Positions 20,575 through 31,420 are shown, numbered from the stretch's first letter. The stretch: DNA of 64,000 nucleotides from Neodontobutis hainanensis (GCA_024349245.1 JALDNG010000512.1:1-64000), one strand, 5' to 3'. Program-made: numbers and translations. The notes: generated from the sequence alone by a model not told the origin.

Positions 20575-20834
20575 GTGTACAGAAAACAAAACCCAAAGTA
20601 CAGTCACCAAAAGTCTTTAAAATACCTCAAAAGGTTTTAGACAGTTTGGAAGAATACTGTAGATTCAGGACATCTGTCAAGGAAATAAGCAGGCAGCATA
20701 CTCTGACCAGGTTAGCAAGGTTCATAACCACAGGGATTGCCTTGATAATTTCCTTGGCTCATGGAAAAGATAGATTTTCATTGTATGCATTTCAGGCCCT
20801 CAAGCCACTGGCCTCTGCTGAAGAAAATAAATAG
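20575..20834 (+). CDS. Terminal-exon-like open frame, unknown protein
   Basis: Immediately after a consensus acceptor, a phase-2 frame stays open for 85 codons to TAG at 20832-20834: VQKTKPKVQSPKVFKIPQKV, a central EEYCRFRTSVKEISRQ segment, a hydrophobic FITTGIALIISLAHG stretch and an end ALKPLASAEENK. Poly(A)-signal-like AATAAA occurs within 20 bases of the stop. The frame is conserved in unit 2. An internal ATG gives a 62-residue frame from 20646. No upstream exon is visible in the flanking Rex3, so the rest of the gene may have been removed or lie elsewhere. No family was recognised. Confidence 0.4.
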
Positions 20835-21347
20835 AAAAATAAAATAAAAACTGTAATTTGCTGTCAAAAATCACAAATGGGATCAAAAGTGACAGTGTCA
20901 AAACCATCTGTAAAATAATTATAGAAAAAGACATTAGATTTTGTACATCAGTCTTAATAAATGGAATATCTATCCACATACACTAAATATAATATTTGTA
21001 CACATGTACATTTGAATGAACAAATGACAAATGACAAAAACATTTGTTAGGCTATAGCTCTGTTTTAAACCATTTATTAAGCCTTTACTATTTTAAACTG
21101 TAAATAATATTTATAGAAAGGTATTGAAGATATTTATTTAAATGGCAAGACAACATGACCTCTTCAAGTATTTTGACATGTTGTGGTATATTTTTCATGT
21201 TATGTGCTTATTTCTGTTTTTCATTTATACATGATGAGTTTATGTTATGTGTTTATGGTTAATACTTATGCATGGTGTGTAATCAAGTAGTGGATGTTAT
21301 ATTAAAACATTTAGAAACATATTAAAGTAAAACAAAGGAAAACTTAA
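20835..21347. other. AT-rich sequence, nothing recognised
   Basis: Low-complexity, AT-rich; short ORFs only. It probably contains the 3' end of the preceding exon-like transcript. Confidence 0.4.
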
Positions 21348-21689
21348 TGTCAGGGGAGTATGGTTTAAATCAGGATAAGTTTAAAGCACACACACATATT
21401 GGAGGCCAAGATAGAGACATGGGAGCCTGATGCTCAAGGCCAGAGAAGGGAGAGGCCTAGCAGGTGGGAAAGTCCCAAGTTGTTACAGAATGACATCACA
21501 GAGTTTAATAAAAATCTTCAAAGGCTCATCAAAGATTACAAAAGAGTTATCACTAAACTGTCATATCAAAACTGTATAAAAGGCTTACATTTTCTGTACA
21601 AAAATTAGTAGAGCTTGGGAATAGCCTACTCGGGTCATTTATTGTGTTGGTTGTGAGCAATAAAGACTCTAAGACATGGAAATGGCTGT
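21348..21689 (+). repeat. Possible LTR-like promoter segment
   Basis: Begins TGTCAGGG. It has a TATAAA at 21575-21580 and an AATAAA at 21649-21654, the spacing of an LTR U3-R region. A 69-residue frame (21399-21608) overlaps it and is probably spurious. No second LTR and no target duplication were found, so this is only a candidate. Confidence 0.3.
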
Positions 21690-21936
21690 GCGTTCATGAC
21701 TTATTCCACACAATTGTGCCAAAGACTGAGCGGTCAGTATTGGACACAACAATGTGCAAACTGATCCATGATCCCTGGTATGCAATACCAGGGTTTTCTT
21801 TAAGCAATACTGGATATCTTGCACTGGATATCTTGCACTTACTGCTATTGCTCTTCTGGTTAGGCCTAAACTGGAATCGTTGCATTGTACTTGTACATGT
21901 GTAATGACAATAAAGTTGAATCTAATCTAATCTAAA
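21690..21936 (+). mobile_element. LINE 3' end with (TCTAA)n tail
   Basis: Ends in ATGACAATAAAGTTGAATC followed by three TCTAA units, a tail seen on fish LINE copies. A doubled GGATATCTTGCACT unit lies just upstream. Only the 3' untranslated end is present and the family is not resolved. Confidence 0.55.
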
Positions 21937-22480
21937 TAGGCCCAACACTATAGTAGGAGAAACATGCCCATATCATGATGCTTGCTTTACTGTCTTCAAA
22001 TTCAGAGTTTGGCATTCTGGTTATTCTTCGATCCATTTTGATGGCTGTGTTTTGTTTTCTTCCACATCTCTCTGGCTTTGCTCTCCATTTTAAGTCATTG
22101 GAGATCATTTTAGAGGCCTATATTTTTTTGCACCTCTTTATATGTTTTTCCCTACTGCATTCAACTTTTTAATCAAAGTACGCTGTTCTTCTGAAGAATG
22201 TCTTGAATGATCCATTTTCCTCAGGCTTTCAAATGCATGTTCAACAAGTGCTGGCTTCATCCTTAAATAGGGGCCACCATTGATGACCTCAGTGATTGAA
22301 TACCACACTGCTATTTTTTTGAACACGCCCCTTTCAACTAATTGTCCAATTGCACAGCCTTAAGAGCGTGCATAACATGAATGCTGGATCTTGTCTGTTT
22401 CCTGAGAATCTTCTGCACCTACTAGTAATTAGATGCCACTTAGCAATAAAAATATACTAAAACGCACGTGTTGGTTGAGG
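21937..22480. mobile_element. Tc1/mariner-like non-autonomous DNA transposon remnant (tentative)
   Basis: Contains phrases characteristic of a common teleost interspersed repeat, such as CATATCATGATGCTTGC, a GTGCTGGCTTCATCCTTAAA block and a TAAGAGCGTGCATAACATGA block. No transposase frame is intact and the ends are not defined. The superfamily call is from memory of related fish repeats. Confidence 0.4.
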
Positions 22481-23331
22481 TAGTATTTTTGTAGTATCCC
22501 AAGATGGATGAAAAACCTTATGGAACCTGCCCTGGCATGTGTCCTATCTTTTCATTTTGATATTGCATGAAAATTTTAGTTTTGTTGTTTATTATTTTTA
22601 ATGTTAAGTTCAGTGAAATTTGTTTTACAATTGAATATTGATTTTTTTTAAAGTACTCGGTGGTCATTCTGTAGATTACAAACAATATTGACTGATTTCT
22701 ATATTATAAAAGGCCAATATCTATGTTAGAAATTTTGGGCTTTAAGTAAACGTAAATTTAGCATTTTAATTACTGTTCACTTGAACTAAGAATTGTTGTA
22801 AATAAATAAAAGAGTTTTGCCTGATCAAAACAAGGCAAATGTTACAGTCAATTCAAATTTTTAATTTAGTTAAAAAATTAAACCAACTTTAAGTATTTAC
22901 CACTCAGTCTTTTTAATTATTTTGAGCTTCCGGGTTTACAGTGTGTGAAGATGGCAGGGACGGTGTGGGCTGCGGCTGCCTTTTGCAAAGAAACCCCACA
23001 GAGACAATTAAACTACTGACCTGTATCATCAAGGATTTGTTCTTGCTTCCTGTTTGGAAACACGGTAGGAAGCGGACTTTTGGGCCTATGGCAGTGACAT
23101 ACAGCACACACACCTGGAGGAGTGGCGCACTTCCTAACAACTAGAGAGCGGATCAATGGCCATGGTTTGAACTTGTGACCTATACAAGATGAGACATGCG
23201 ATGGATTTAAAACATTAAGGAAGAGCAACAAGAAGGGAACTTAAAAAATATATATATTCAAATATGATAGCCTTACTGAAACAAACCAAAGTCACCAAAA
23301 AGTTATGCATGCATGTTTTTTTAAGAAAAGC
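22481..23331. other. Spacer with a short ORF, little recognised
   Basis: AT-rich to 22920, then a GC-richer patch with an ATG at 22951 that opens only 22 codons (MAGTVWAAAAFCKETP...) before TGA. Nothing around it shows splice sites that extend this frame convincingly. Confidence 0.3.
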
Positions 23332-23423
23332 TGCTCCAAGTGAGATTTGAACTCACAACCTCAGCATTACTCTGCAGGTAACTGTCTTATAAGTACTGCG
23401 CTGACCGATTGCGCCACTGGAGC
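23332..23423 (-). tRNA. tRNA-Ile(UAU) with intron, damaged copy
   Basis: On the minus strand the sequence folds as a tRNA: acceptor GCTCCAG pairing with TTGGAGC plus discriminator A, a D arm with GCGC stems, and a T arm GTGAG/CTCAC around TTCAAAT. The anticodon TAT (complement of 23399-23401) lies in a CAGTA/TGCTG stem. About 20 bases between the anticodon loop and the 3' stem strand form an intron, as usual for tRNA-Ile(UAU). A TTTT terminator follows directly. Compared with unit 2, two bases (GC) are missing between the D stem and the anticodon stem, which removes base 26 and the first stem base, so this copy is probably non-functional. Confidence 0.85.
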
Positions 23424-23739
23424 TTGTTCAACAGCAATCAGGACACAAACCTACAGCTAAGAAACTACAGATTTATGAGACCGTTTTATCCTCAGTCCCC
23501 TAAAACCAGTCAAGATCCTCTCAGGAATTTTTCTAATCTATTCTCTCCTGCTCTGCCTCGTCAAACTCATTTGACACTGCCGTGTCAAATGCCACAGTGA
23601 GTTCCAGTAAAACCAGAATTGAAACTTTACCAGAATCCAAGTCAACATTTGTGTCTGATTTAGACTTAATGAAACAGTGGCTTCGTGCTCTGTTTTTCAC
23701 ACATCTACGTCTATGTGACACACAGCAATGTGTGGTCAC
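23424..23739. other. Spacer, nothing recognised
   Basis: No repeat, RNA or coding feature could be supported here. Short frames exist on both strands but have no splice context or family resemblance. Confidence 0.4.
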
Positions 23740-23823
23740 ATTGTTTTAATTTCATTATTGTGTGGTTTCATCATTGATGTACATTCAATGTGAAAATGTG
23801 ATGTGGTGCAGTACCATTTTCTG

Positions 23824-23838
23824 CCACAAGGTGGCAGC
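23824..23838 (+). promoter_or_regulatory. CTCF-like motif
   Basis: CCACAAGGTGGCAGC matches the CTCF core CCASYAGRKGGCRSY at 14 of 15 positions. It lies in the probable LTR of the Gypsy element and is unchanged in unit 2 (53779-53793). Binding is inference. Confidence 0.4.
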
Positions 23839-24028
23839 GCCCTTGTGAGACGGCATGTGCTCTTCTGGCGCTGCTCTGTCAGACCGGCAGATGCAGCCAA
23901 AGAGAACAAGAACTGATCGTGGGTCCGCCTCATTTGTTCTTTTTGTAGTGGGTCCACCGGCCAATACCTGCTACAGTTTCTTGGTGGCCCGTAGAGACGG
24001 TGTGTGACTATGTGAAAGGGAGACAGCC

Positions 24029-27000
24029 ATGGCTGATGGTGAGAGGAGAAACTTGATGTGGGGCATCCAGAGAACCCTGCTCACCCTATCACCGGATGAA
24101 CTGTTCCAGACTGCCAAAGCCCTGGGGCCCATTACTGGAGGGGACCAGCCAGGTCTTACGTCAGGGGATGAGGAGAGTTGTTTCCAGTATCAGTGATGAC
24201 ATCATCAGTGATGTTATGTGCAGTAAAACTTTATTTGAATCTGAAGACATGGGGATGTCATATTTGCTACAGCTCAAGATGTTATTAATGAGCTCATCCA
24301 AAGTCGTGATTTGTTAGTACCAATAGCCCGTCCCCAGACACCCAGATCAATGACACTGTTCAAAGTCGGATTAATGATAACTTACAGTAAAATGAAACAG
24401 AAGATACAAAGACTGATCCCCACTAAGTTGTGAGCGCAAACAGTACAGAAATCCAGGAGCTGCTTACTAGTTATGAGGAGCTAAGTTAAAGAATCTGACA
24501 GTACATGCCCACAGTCGCTGCTCAGCCTGTACTGCAGTCACTAGTAAAAATACAGCCTAAATCACAGTTTAGAGCACAAAACAACTCAACTGAAAACCCC
24601 ACACATGAAAAAGTTGTGTCACTCAGAGATCTCTCATACCTCCACCGTAGAGAGTTCAAAATCCAAGAGATCAGATATAAGCTATAACAATGTTTGTTGT
24701 CAGATCGAAGAAGGGTTTAAAGATCAGTTGAGCGATGCTGAAATAGTCAGAACTGTCTTAAGAGTTATCAAACCTGGTAATTTCAAAGACATGCTGATGA
24801 CTAAAGATGAACTGACAGTAGGAGAAATAAAAGACTTTTTGCACTCCCACCTTCATGAACAGACCAACATAGATTTGTTCCAAGAACTAATGTGCACTAA
24901 GCAAGGTGAGGGTGAGACCCCCAGCAGTTCCTCTATCGAGTCATAGGCCTTAAGCAGAAGATCCTGCTTGCCTCAAAAAACATAGCCACAGATGTAAAGT
25001 ACTCTGCTAGTACGGTCCAAGATGTGTTTCTCCATACTGTGTATCGGGGCTAGGACACAAACACAGTGACATTCAAAGAGAACTAAAACCATTACTAGCT
25101 GACCCTTCAGTTACTCATGAAGCAATACTCAAACATCTCAAAAAGTAATTAGTGATGAAAAGGCAGCGACGCCTAGGTCCAGTGACACGCCCCAGAGGTG
25201 CCCATGCACAAGGTTCACTGAAGTGAATGCTGCTCAGAGCCCTGTGACAAAAGACGACACTTGTGTGAAGAGAAATGATAAAAGACTAACCTAATACAAC
25301 AACTGGTTTTAAAAAGTTGAAGAGTTAACAAGTATATCTGCAATCACAAAAGCAGAGCAAATGAGCCAACACATGAAAAGCAAAGCAAGTGACGAGAACA
25401 CAAAACAACGTGGCTGTGCATTGTATCTTGAACAAAATCGTCCTGATTGTCCTCACTGCTTTTACTGTGGAGAAGAGGGACATCGAGCAGTAGGCTGTTT
25501 AAGGAAGTCATCTCATCAGGGAAACTGGAGCCGATCTCTGTCAAGAGACAAGTAACGTCCCAAACCGCAAGAAGTAAAGACATACAACAAGGACAGCCAG
25601 CACCAAACACACATGTCAATACACTGGCTACAGACTTACCTGATGTTAAAAAATGAAAGACTTGCAAAGCTTATTGGGAATAAAGCACTCACGCATTGTA
25701 GTCTGAATGGTTTTGCAGTTAGTGCCTTACTAGACAGTGGAGCCCAAGTAAGCATCATTGTTAGAGAATGGAAAGACAAATACTTACCAGACACAGCAAT
25801 TCAGTCACTCAGCGAAACTGTTGATGAGGAGGAGGATTTGAAACTCTATGCTTTAAATGGTGACAGACTGCCATTTGATGGCTGGGTGGCCATAACAGTC
25901 AATCTTATGGGTAATGTTGACCCTAGCTTGTCAATCACTGTACCATTCCTTGTTAGTAGTTTTGCTCTGGAGAGACCCATTCTTGGTTTCAATGTCCTAG
26001 AGGAAGTGATCCAAAAGCAACCTGAGAGGTTTATTTCAACAATAACTAGTCTTCTCTGTAGTGCCATGTCCATCCCGACAGAGAAGGCAGAGCTTCTTGT
26101 GAACTTCATTCAGACTAACAAAGCTTTAGTTCAAAATGAAGTAAAAGTAAATGACACCACTATCCCAGCTGGACAAGTAGCCTGGATAAAGTGTAGTGTC
26201 TCACCTGGAATGAACTTGTCAGAGACTGTTTTTCTGTTTGAACCCGATGAAAATAACACGCAATTGACTGAACTGGACATTGGTGAGGGTTTTGTGGAGG
26301 TACATAATGCAAAGAGCCCCTATGTTCTAATACCGTGGGCAATAACACCAAACATACTGCGACATAACAAATTAAAACAGCCCTGGGTAGTATTTACAGT
26401 GTTGGTAAAGTAATAAATATGAACGCACCTGAGGAGCCAGAGCCCACAGTGACTGTAAGCAGTGTTGCCCCACTCCCGCCATCTCCATGGCTACCTTCCA
26501 TTGATCTAAGTCATCTCACTGATGAACAACAAGCAAAAGTTGACAAAATGCTCTGTGAAGAGTCAGAAGCCTTTGCCCGAGACAGCACAGACATCGGATG
26601 TATACCTACCCTGCAAATGTCAATCAACTGGAAGACAATATCCCAGTCCAGAGAGCCTACTCACCAATACCAAAGCCACTTTTCAAAGAGGTAAAAGACT
26701 ACATACAAGAACTGTTGCTAAAAGGTCCCCGTATGCTGCTCCAGTTGTATGTGTCAGAAAAAAGATGGCAGTCTAAGACTGTGTATTGATTATAGGCTTC
26801 TTAATAAAAGACTGTGCCTGATAGACATCCACTGCCCAGAATACAAGATTTGACAGACATGCAGGGAAGGAAATGTCATAGGATATGGCTTAAGGACTTT
26901 GACACAAGTTGAACGCACCTATCACCTACATAGTGGGAAGTTAGAGTTCCTTGCCTTGAAATGGGCTGTGTGTGAAAAATTCCAGGGCTACCTGTATTAT

Positions 27001-27371
27001 GCACCCCATTTCACAATATACACAGACAACAACCCACTGACTTTTGTCATGAGTACAGCAAAACTCAATGCAGTTGGCCATAGATGGGTTGGAGAACTCT
27101 CAGATTTCAGATTTGACATACAATACAGACCAGAAAAAACTAACGTTGATGCCGATACACTCTCACGTATTCCACTTGACATTAAAAAGTATGTTTCAGA
27201 ATGTACAGAAACTTTTTTAGATGAGGCGGTACAAGCAACATGGGACGGGAGCCATGTAGCCAGACAGAAAGGCGTAGCCTGGGTGGCCGCCCTTAAAACC
27301 ACTGCTCCAGATTCACACCCGCCACCTCAAGCCAACCTGGGGAGAATCATTCAGCTGATGTTGACACAATA
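24029..27371 (+). pseudogene. Ty3/Gypsy gag-pol remnant
   Basis: Gag starts MADGERRNLMWGIQRTLLTL and hits a stop after about 56 codons. Later gag pieces (24605-25140) carry FKDQLSDAEIVRTVLRVIKP-like sequence. The CCHC knuckle is C-F-Y-C-G-E-E-G-H-R-A-V-G-C at 25457-25498. The protease frame 25613-26413 has the LLDSGA active site (Asp codon at 25733). The reverse transcriptase keeps its N-terminal LRLCIDYRLLNK block (clear in unit 2), but the palm with YxDD is deleted, jumping at about 26860 to RNase H (TDNNPLTF near 27027, DADTLSRIPLD near 27150). Integrase is absent. Frames are broken in several places; the element is dead. Confidence 0.75.
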
Positions 27372-28713
27372 ATGTCTGACCAACAAATCCAGGTATACGT
27401 TTATAGAAAGACATTGATACAATTTAGTACATAAACTAAAATGTGCATAAACTGTTATTAATATAGGCACTGGAACAAGATCTTCAGTCTGGGTGCATTC
27501 AGTCAGGGAGAATGTACATATTCAAAAACACAAATTGTGCAGACTTCCTTAGAATAAACTATTCTGCCCACCTGACAGTGTTTGAGGACACAAAGGTAAG
27601 CCTTCAGTTCATCACCACTAATTTTCATTGTGCAAGACAAAATTGCATAAAACACACTTGAGTTTAACATAAAAGTCAAATGTATATTTTTCACTTTTAG
27701 ACTGAACAGCTTTTAGGCAGGATTCACAAGCTGGTTGGTAAAGACATGGATGCCCTAAAGAAAGAAGAGGATGTGGCAGAGGTTATTTTGCCAGAAGTAA
27801 GATAATTTCTGATGATTTTTACAATTTGGTTGGGTTGTTGCACTTGTGTAGCAATATATTTTTTATTACAGGTCATAATTCAGTGGCTGAGAAATCATTT
27901 TGGCATATATCGCCATGAAGCAGAATGGATCCTAAAGCATACCACTCCTCCCAGTGACACATACTGGTAAGCCTGGGACTGTCGTCTGAGAGCAGGAGAA
28001 GGCCAAACAATTACTAACACTACTACTAATAATTGTGCAATTATACCTACAGGCTGCATATTGACGAGATCAACATGTCAACAATCACCATAGAAGATGT
28101 AAATACTTATGTTCTGACTATTAATGACAACCAATGCTCAAAAAGATCATTTTTGAATGTATTGCTGCAGCTTTCAAGCAATCTTCTACAGAAGATTTTT
28201 CAGAAGTTGTTCTAATGGATGGAGACAAAGCCATTGCAAACGTGGCAGCTACCTGTAAAAGGTTTAAATCAGTTGTGACACAGGAAACATTTCTCAAAGA
28301 CATACACTATAAATGGCTGAACAGTAAGTAGACCCGTCTATTCCAATTGTAATATGAAAGATAGATTTAAAGACTTTTAAACAAACTAAATTAACACTTA
28401 TGTACAAATGTATTTGAAGGTGTAATAGATCTTAAAAAAACTGGACCAGATTTCCAAAAGCAATTACAGCAGATGTATACAATTAGTACAAGTCCTTCCC
28501 AGGAGATACAAACGTTTCATTATATATTTGTGAAGCTATTTATTATTTAAAATCTCAGATTGTGACTATTTAAAAAGAAGTCTGTGACAAATATTTTTTC
28601 CAGGTTGTATTGGCAAAGGAAAGTGGGGAGAACTCCAGGGCATCTATAGCTCCCCACCACATCCTGGGTTTTGTGGGCCGCTTTGTGCCCCAAGTGGAGA
28701 TGGAAGTGTGTGA
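27372..28713 (+). pseudogene. Six-exon gene with F-box-like segment, unit 1 copy
   Basis: Exons with consensus splice sites: 27372-27392 (ATG, MSDQQIQ), 27467-27595, 27701-27796, 27872-27966, 28053-28323 and 28604-28713 (TGA at 28711). Phases agree at every junction (0,0,0,2,1). The protein has about 235 residues. Exon 5 ends with an F-box-like stretch (LLQKIFSEVVLMDGDKAIA, then VAATCKRFKSVV and a KWLN end), suggesting an adaptor that would bind Skp1 in a ubiquitin ligase, by family knowledge. In this copy one T is missing from a T run near 28195, which shifts exon 5 and stops it early. AATAAA at 28753 is a likely poly(A) signal. The start codon overlaps the stop of the Gypsy pol frame (TAATG, 27370-27374), so exon 1 may be retroelement sequence. 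The gene family was not otherwise recognised. Confidence 0.6.
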
Positions 28714-28731
28714 GTGTGTGTGTGTGTGTGT
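28706..28731 (+). repeat. (TG)n microsatellite at the stop codon
   Basis: A TG tract that begins within the last codon and stop of the F-box-like gene and runs on into its 3' untranslated region. It is about 10 dinucleotides long here and more than twice that in unit 2. Confidence 0.9.
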
Positions 28732-29058
28732 TTATGTCAAAAATATAATACAAATAAATAAATCTTTACTCGGATTGAGTTGTATCTTGTATGTGGCTAC
28801 ATTCTACATCACATTATCTGAATCCATCACACCCTAATCGAAACAAACAATGCTGCTTTCAGAGAAAATTGGGTTTCCAAAAGTAGTCATGTGGAGGTTT
28901 CATTTTGTTGTTCAAGGTGAGGGCAGTCCAACAGTTTAGCTAATGCCATTGCTGTAGGTTTACATTAGGATGCAGTAATGATGGCAATTTCAATATCTTA
29001 CACTATACACTAATACTTAATAGTGACCAAACACTTGGCACAGGCCACAACAAACAAA
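28732..29058 (+). other. 3' untranslated/intergenic sequence
   Basis: Contains the AATAAA at 28753-28758 expected for the preceding gene. Nothing else is recognised. Substitutions against unit 2 become frequent from about 28440 onward. Confidence 0.4.
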
Positions 29059-30050
29059 GGGAGCTTTTTGGCGGCCACTTTTAAAAGTGGCAGATCACTT
29101 TAAAACACCTTTTTTAAAAAAACACCTTTTGTTGTTTAGCTGCAAATTGTTGGAAATATGTTATGGTGTATTACTTTATATCAGTTAAATTATCAAAGTT
29201 TTTACCAACGAGGAGTTTATAATTATTTTTTAATAGTGTAAGATATTTCAATCTAAACCTAAGGCACTGGCCTTGTCAGAACGACCAATTCGTCAAGGGG
29301 TCTGTCTGCAGACTACAGCCCATACACCATTGATACATGGAGTAAATAAAGTCTTTGTCGCCCTCTTTTGGTGAATATAGAGTAGTGTTTGAACCAAGTA
29401 GAGCACAATGTGTGTAATACTATGCCATTGAAAGATTTATATTATAAAACGGCATACTTATAAGAATAAAATATAAGAAGCCATTGTATTTAAACATTGT
29501 CTTTTAGAAAGTGACCTGACCTCTGATTAAAATGGCATCCAAAAGGAGGTGGCATTAAAAGAGACTACAATAGAATCATGTTTTTCACTTCTTTATTTCT
29601 CCTAAAACGTGAATAGCACATTGTATAAAACGTACAAATTAATATATTAACATGAAGGTCAAATAATTGGTGGTCATTTGCGTTCTAAGTCCAAAAATCA
29701 CTCTGAGCTCGATTTACCAGTCTGGCTAAGTGGCTAGGCTAACAGTAATGTACCAAACACATAGTTTGTATAGATGAGCACATAATTAACTATGTTCACA
29801 AACATGTCTTACAGCTGTCAAAACGCCCTTTCTATTTCAATCATGTGTGTGAATTTTTAATAATATAAATAGGCTATTTTTCTCTGACCTGTTGAGTAAA
29901 GTCGCATATACATTAGGATACGTGGCCAAAGGCAAGCAGCCGTTTTAACAAAAGTGGCCGGACGGTCGGACTGTTTTGAGGCTAGAACCATGGCCGTCTG
30001 TCATCATAAACCATCAAAAGTGGTCTGTCACTTTTAAAAGTGGAAAGCCC
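29059..30050. mobile_element. Candidate TIR DNA transposon, about 990 bp, non-autonomous
   Basis: Left end GGGAGCTTTTTGGCGG then CCACTTTTAAAAGTGG (29075-29090) and CAGATCACTTT. The right end, read on the minus strand, starts GGGCTTTCCACTTTTAAAAG (bases 30050 down to 30031) and continues GTGACAGACCACTTTT. These are imperfect terminal inverted repeats of about 40 bp. Each also contains a perfect internal palindrome. No transposase frame is present. Flanking AAA on both sides may be a short target duplication. The superfamily is not assigned. Confidence 0.5.
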
Positions 30051-30054
30051 TAAA

Positions 30055-30069
30055 TGCGCCCTCTGGTGG
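30055..30069 (-). promoter_or_regulatory. CTCF-like motif at the unit junction
   Basis: On the minus strand CCACCAGAGGGCGCA matches the CTCF core CCASYAGRKGGCRSY at 14 of 15 positions. It lies about 90 bp before the next unit and upstream of gene 1. The same site is at 60069-60083 in unit 2. Confidence 0.45.
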
Positions 30070-30263
30070 TTGTGGCTGGTGAACTGGAAATACATCTGCC
30101 AGTTTAGGATCTCGGCTGTAACAAGGTTAAGACACAAGACAGAATAATAGAACATAGTTTGTTTCAACACTTTACACTATGGCCATGTTATTATTAATTC
30201 ATATATTAAATACTTGATATAAAGAACCAGTTGAAACACAGTGGCGCACGCGTGCTGGCGTAA

Positions 30264-30474
30264 GCACGTAGGCTACAGGTGCTGGTTGCTAAGTTCATCT
30301 GTTCGAGCGAAAAGCGTCATTGCAAATTTGCAAACTTGGCTGTGAGAAAATAACGCACATTTTGAGTTTTACTCGGCGATTTCTTGAAAAAGAGACTTCA
30401 ACTCCGGACTTTTTCCACTAAAACATCTGCTGAGCACCCACTGACCAGGACTACGAGACCGTTTTGAGAAAAAG
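30264..30474 (+). other. Gene 1 (unit 2), probable non-coding first exon
   Basis: Equivalent of 105-315, ending at AAAG|GTGAGA. The upstream CRE-like site is changed to TGGCGTAA, and the TATA-like TTTAAAAG of unit 1 reads GAGCGAAAAG here. Confidence 0.45.
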
Positions 30475-31420
30475 GTGAGACTTAATAATTTTACATTTTC
30501 ACGTTATTTTCAATGGGCTTTATCATTACTACTACGGCCCAACATAGCGACCAATACTTTTAAGCAAAATCAGCATTTATCAGGATTACGGTATGTTTTA
30601 TAGTAAATTTACTAGAAAATGTGTCGCTTTTATCTGCTCAACGATTAGTTAGGCTATTTGATAGGACTACAATACAGAATTATCAATTTAAAAGCAACAC
30701 TGGTGATGATGAGTAAAAATAGTTGATTTGTTTGGTAAATAATTGACATGTACAAGTAAAGACCACTGTGCTTAGGCCAAGAGGTTATGTTTAGACCTAC
30801 ACTGTTTGTATTTGAGCTTTTAATGTAATTGGGTATATTCATAAAGTCTTATACACTTAGTAGACATAGTTTCTGTTCTTTATTGAAATTAAAACAGTAA
30901 CAAAATAATACATTGTTTAGGCTAGCCCATCTGTCCAGGCGTGGAAAGCAATAATAAGTGAAAGTCAAACTTTAATTCCAAAGCATTTTTAAAACAAGCT
31001 TAGCTGTGTGCTTAAGTGCTGTACAAGTCATATAGACATGAAACAATAAAGTAAGAACTGAAACAGACTATAACCATCTGAAATACAAAAAGCACTTAAA
31101 TATAACCTCTTTAAAGTAACACCATTTGTGTTCTACTGTAACTTTAGATTTGTTGCATTTCAATGTAAACCTTGTGACTATGAAAGAGTTTTTGTCAATA
31201 ATGTGTCTATTGCACCTTTTATCTGTTAAAACCTGTCAGAGTTTGTCACTATAAAGAATTCACATGATTGACTTAAACCAGTGACACTAGTTTAACACTT
31301 TGACAAAGACATAAAAAGGATATTTATGGAGCATTACACCAATATGTGTCGTATTTGAGAATAATAATTGTGTAACTATGACATGCAGCAGTATTTTAAC
31401 TGAATTTTAACTCTTTTCAG
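30475..31420 (+). other. Gene 1 (unit 2), intron 1
   Basis: AT-rich intron ending in CTCTTTTCAG at 31420, with no internal feature recognised. Confidence 0.45.

Larger units (their letters stand above)
23740..27371 (+). mobile_element. Defective Ty3/Gypsy retrotransposon
   Basis: A plus-strand element with, in order, a possible LTR (about 23740-23970, ends not proven), gag from ATG 24029, zinc knuckle, protease, a shortened reverse transcriptase, RNase H and a linker. It then breaks off before integrase, directly against the first exon of the F-box-like gene. A phrase TTGGTGGCCC near 23980 resembles the start of a Gypsy primer-binding region. It is different from the sushi-type element at 8637. 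Confidence 0.75.
1..30159. repeat. 30-kb tandem repeat, unit 1
   Basis: First full copy of a head-to-tail macrorepeat. Its opening bases recur at 30160 and again at 60179, giving periods of 30159 and 30019 bp. Gene order, transposon order and target-site duplications are the same in the next unit, so the whole nest of insertions was in place before amplification. Differences from unit 2 are substitutions, many 1-base indels in homopolymers, a 94-bp deletion in the sushi LTR here, a loss of about 50 bp in unit 2 (copy 1 around 13475-13525), and variable minisatellites. Where a unit starts is a convention set by the window edge. Confidence 0.97.

Noticed and set aside
22951..23019. Short ATG frame beginning MAGTVWAAAAF as a first coding exon
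   Set aside because: Only 22 codons, with no convincing donor and no recognised downstream exon.
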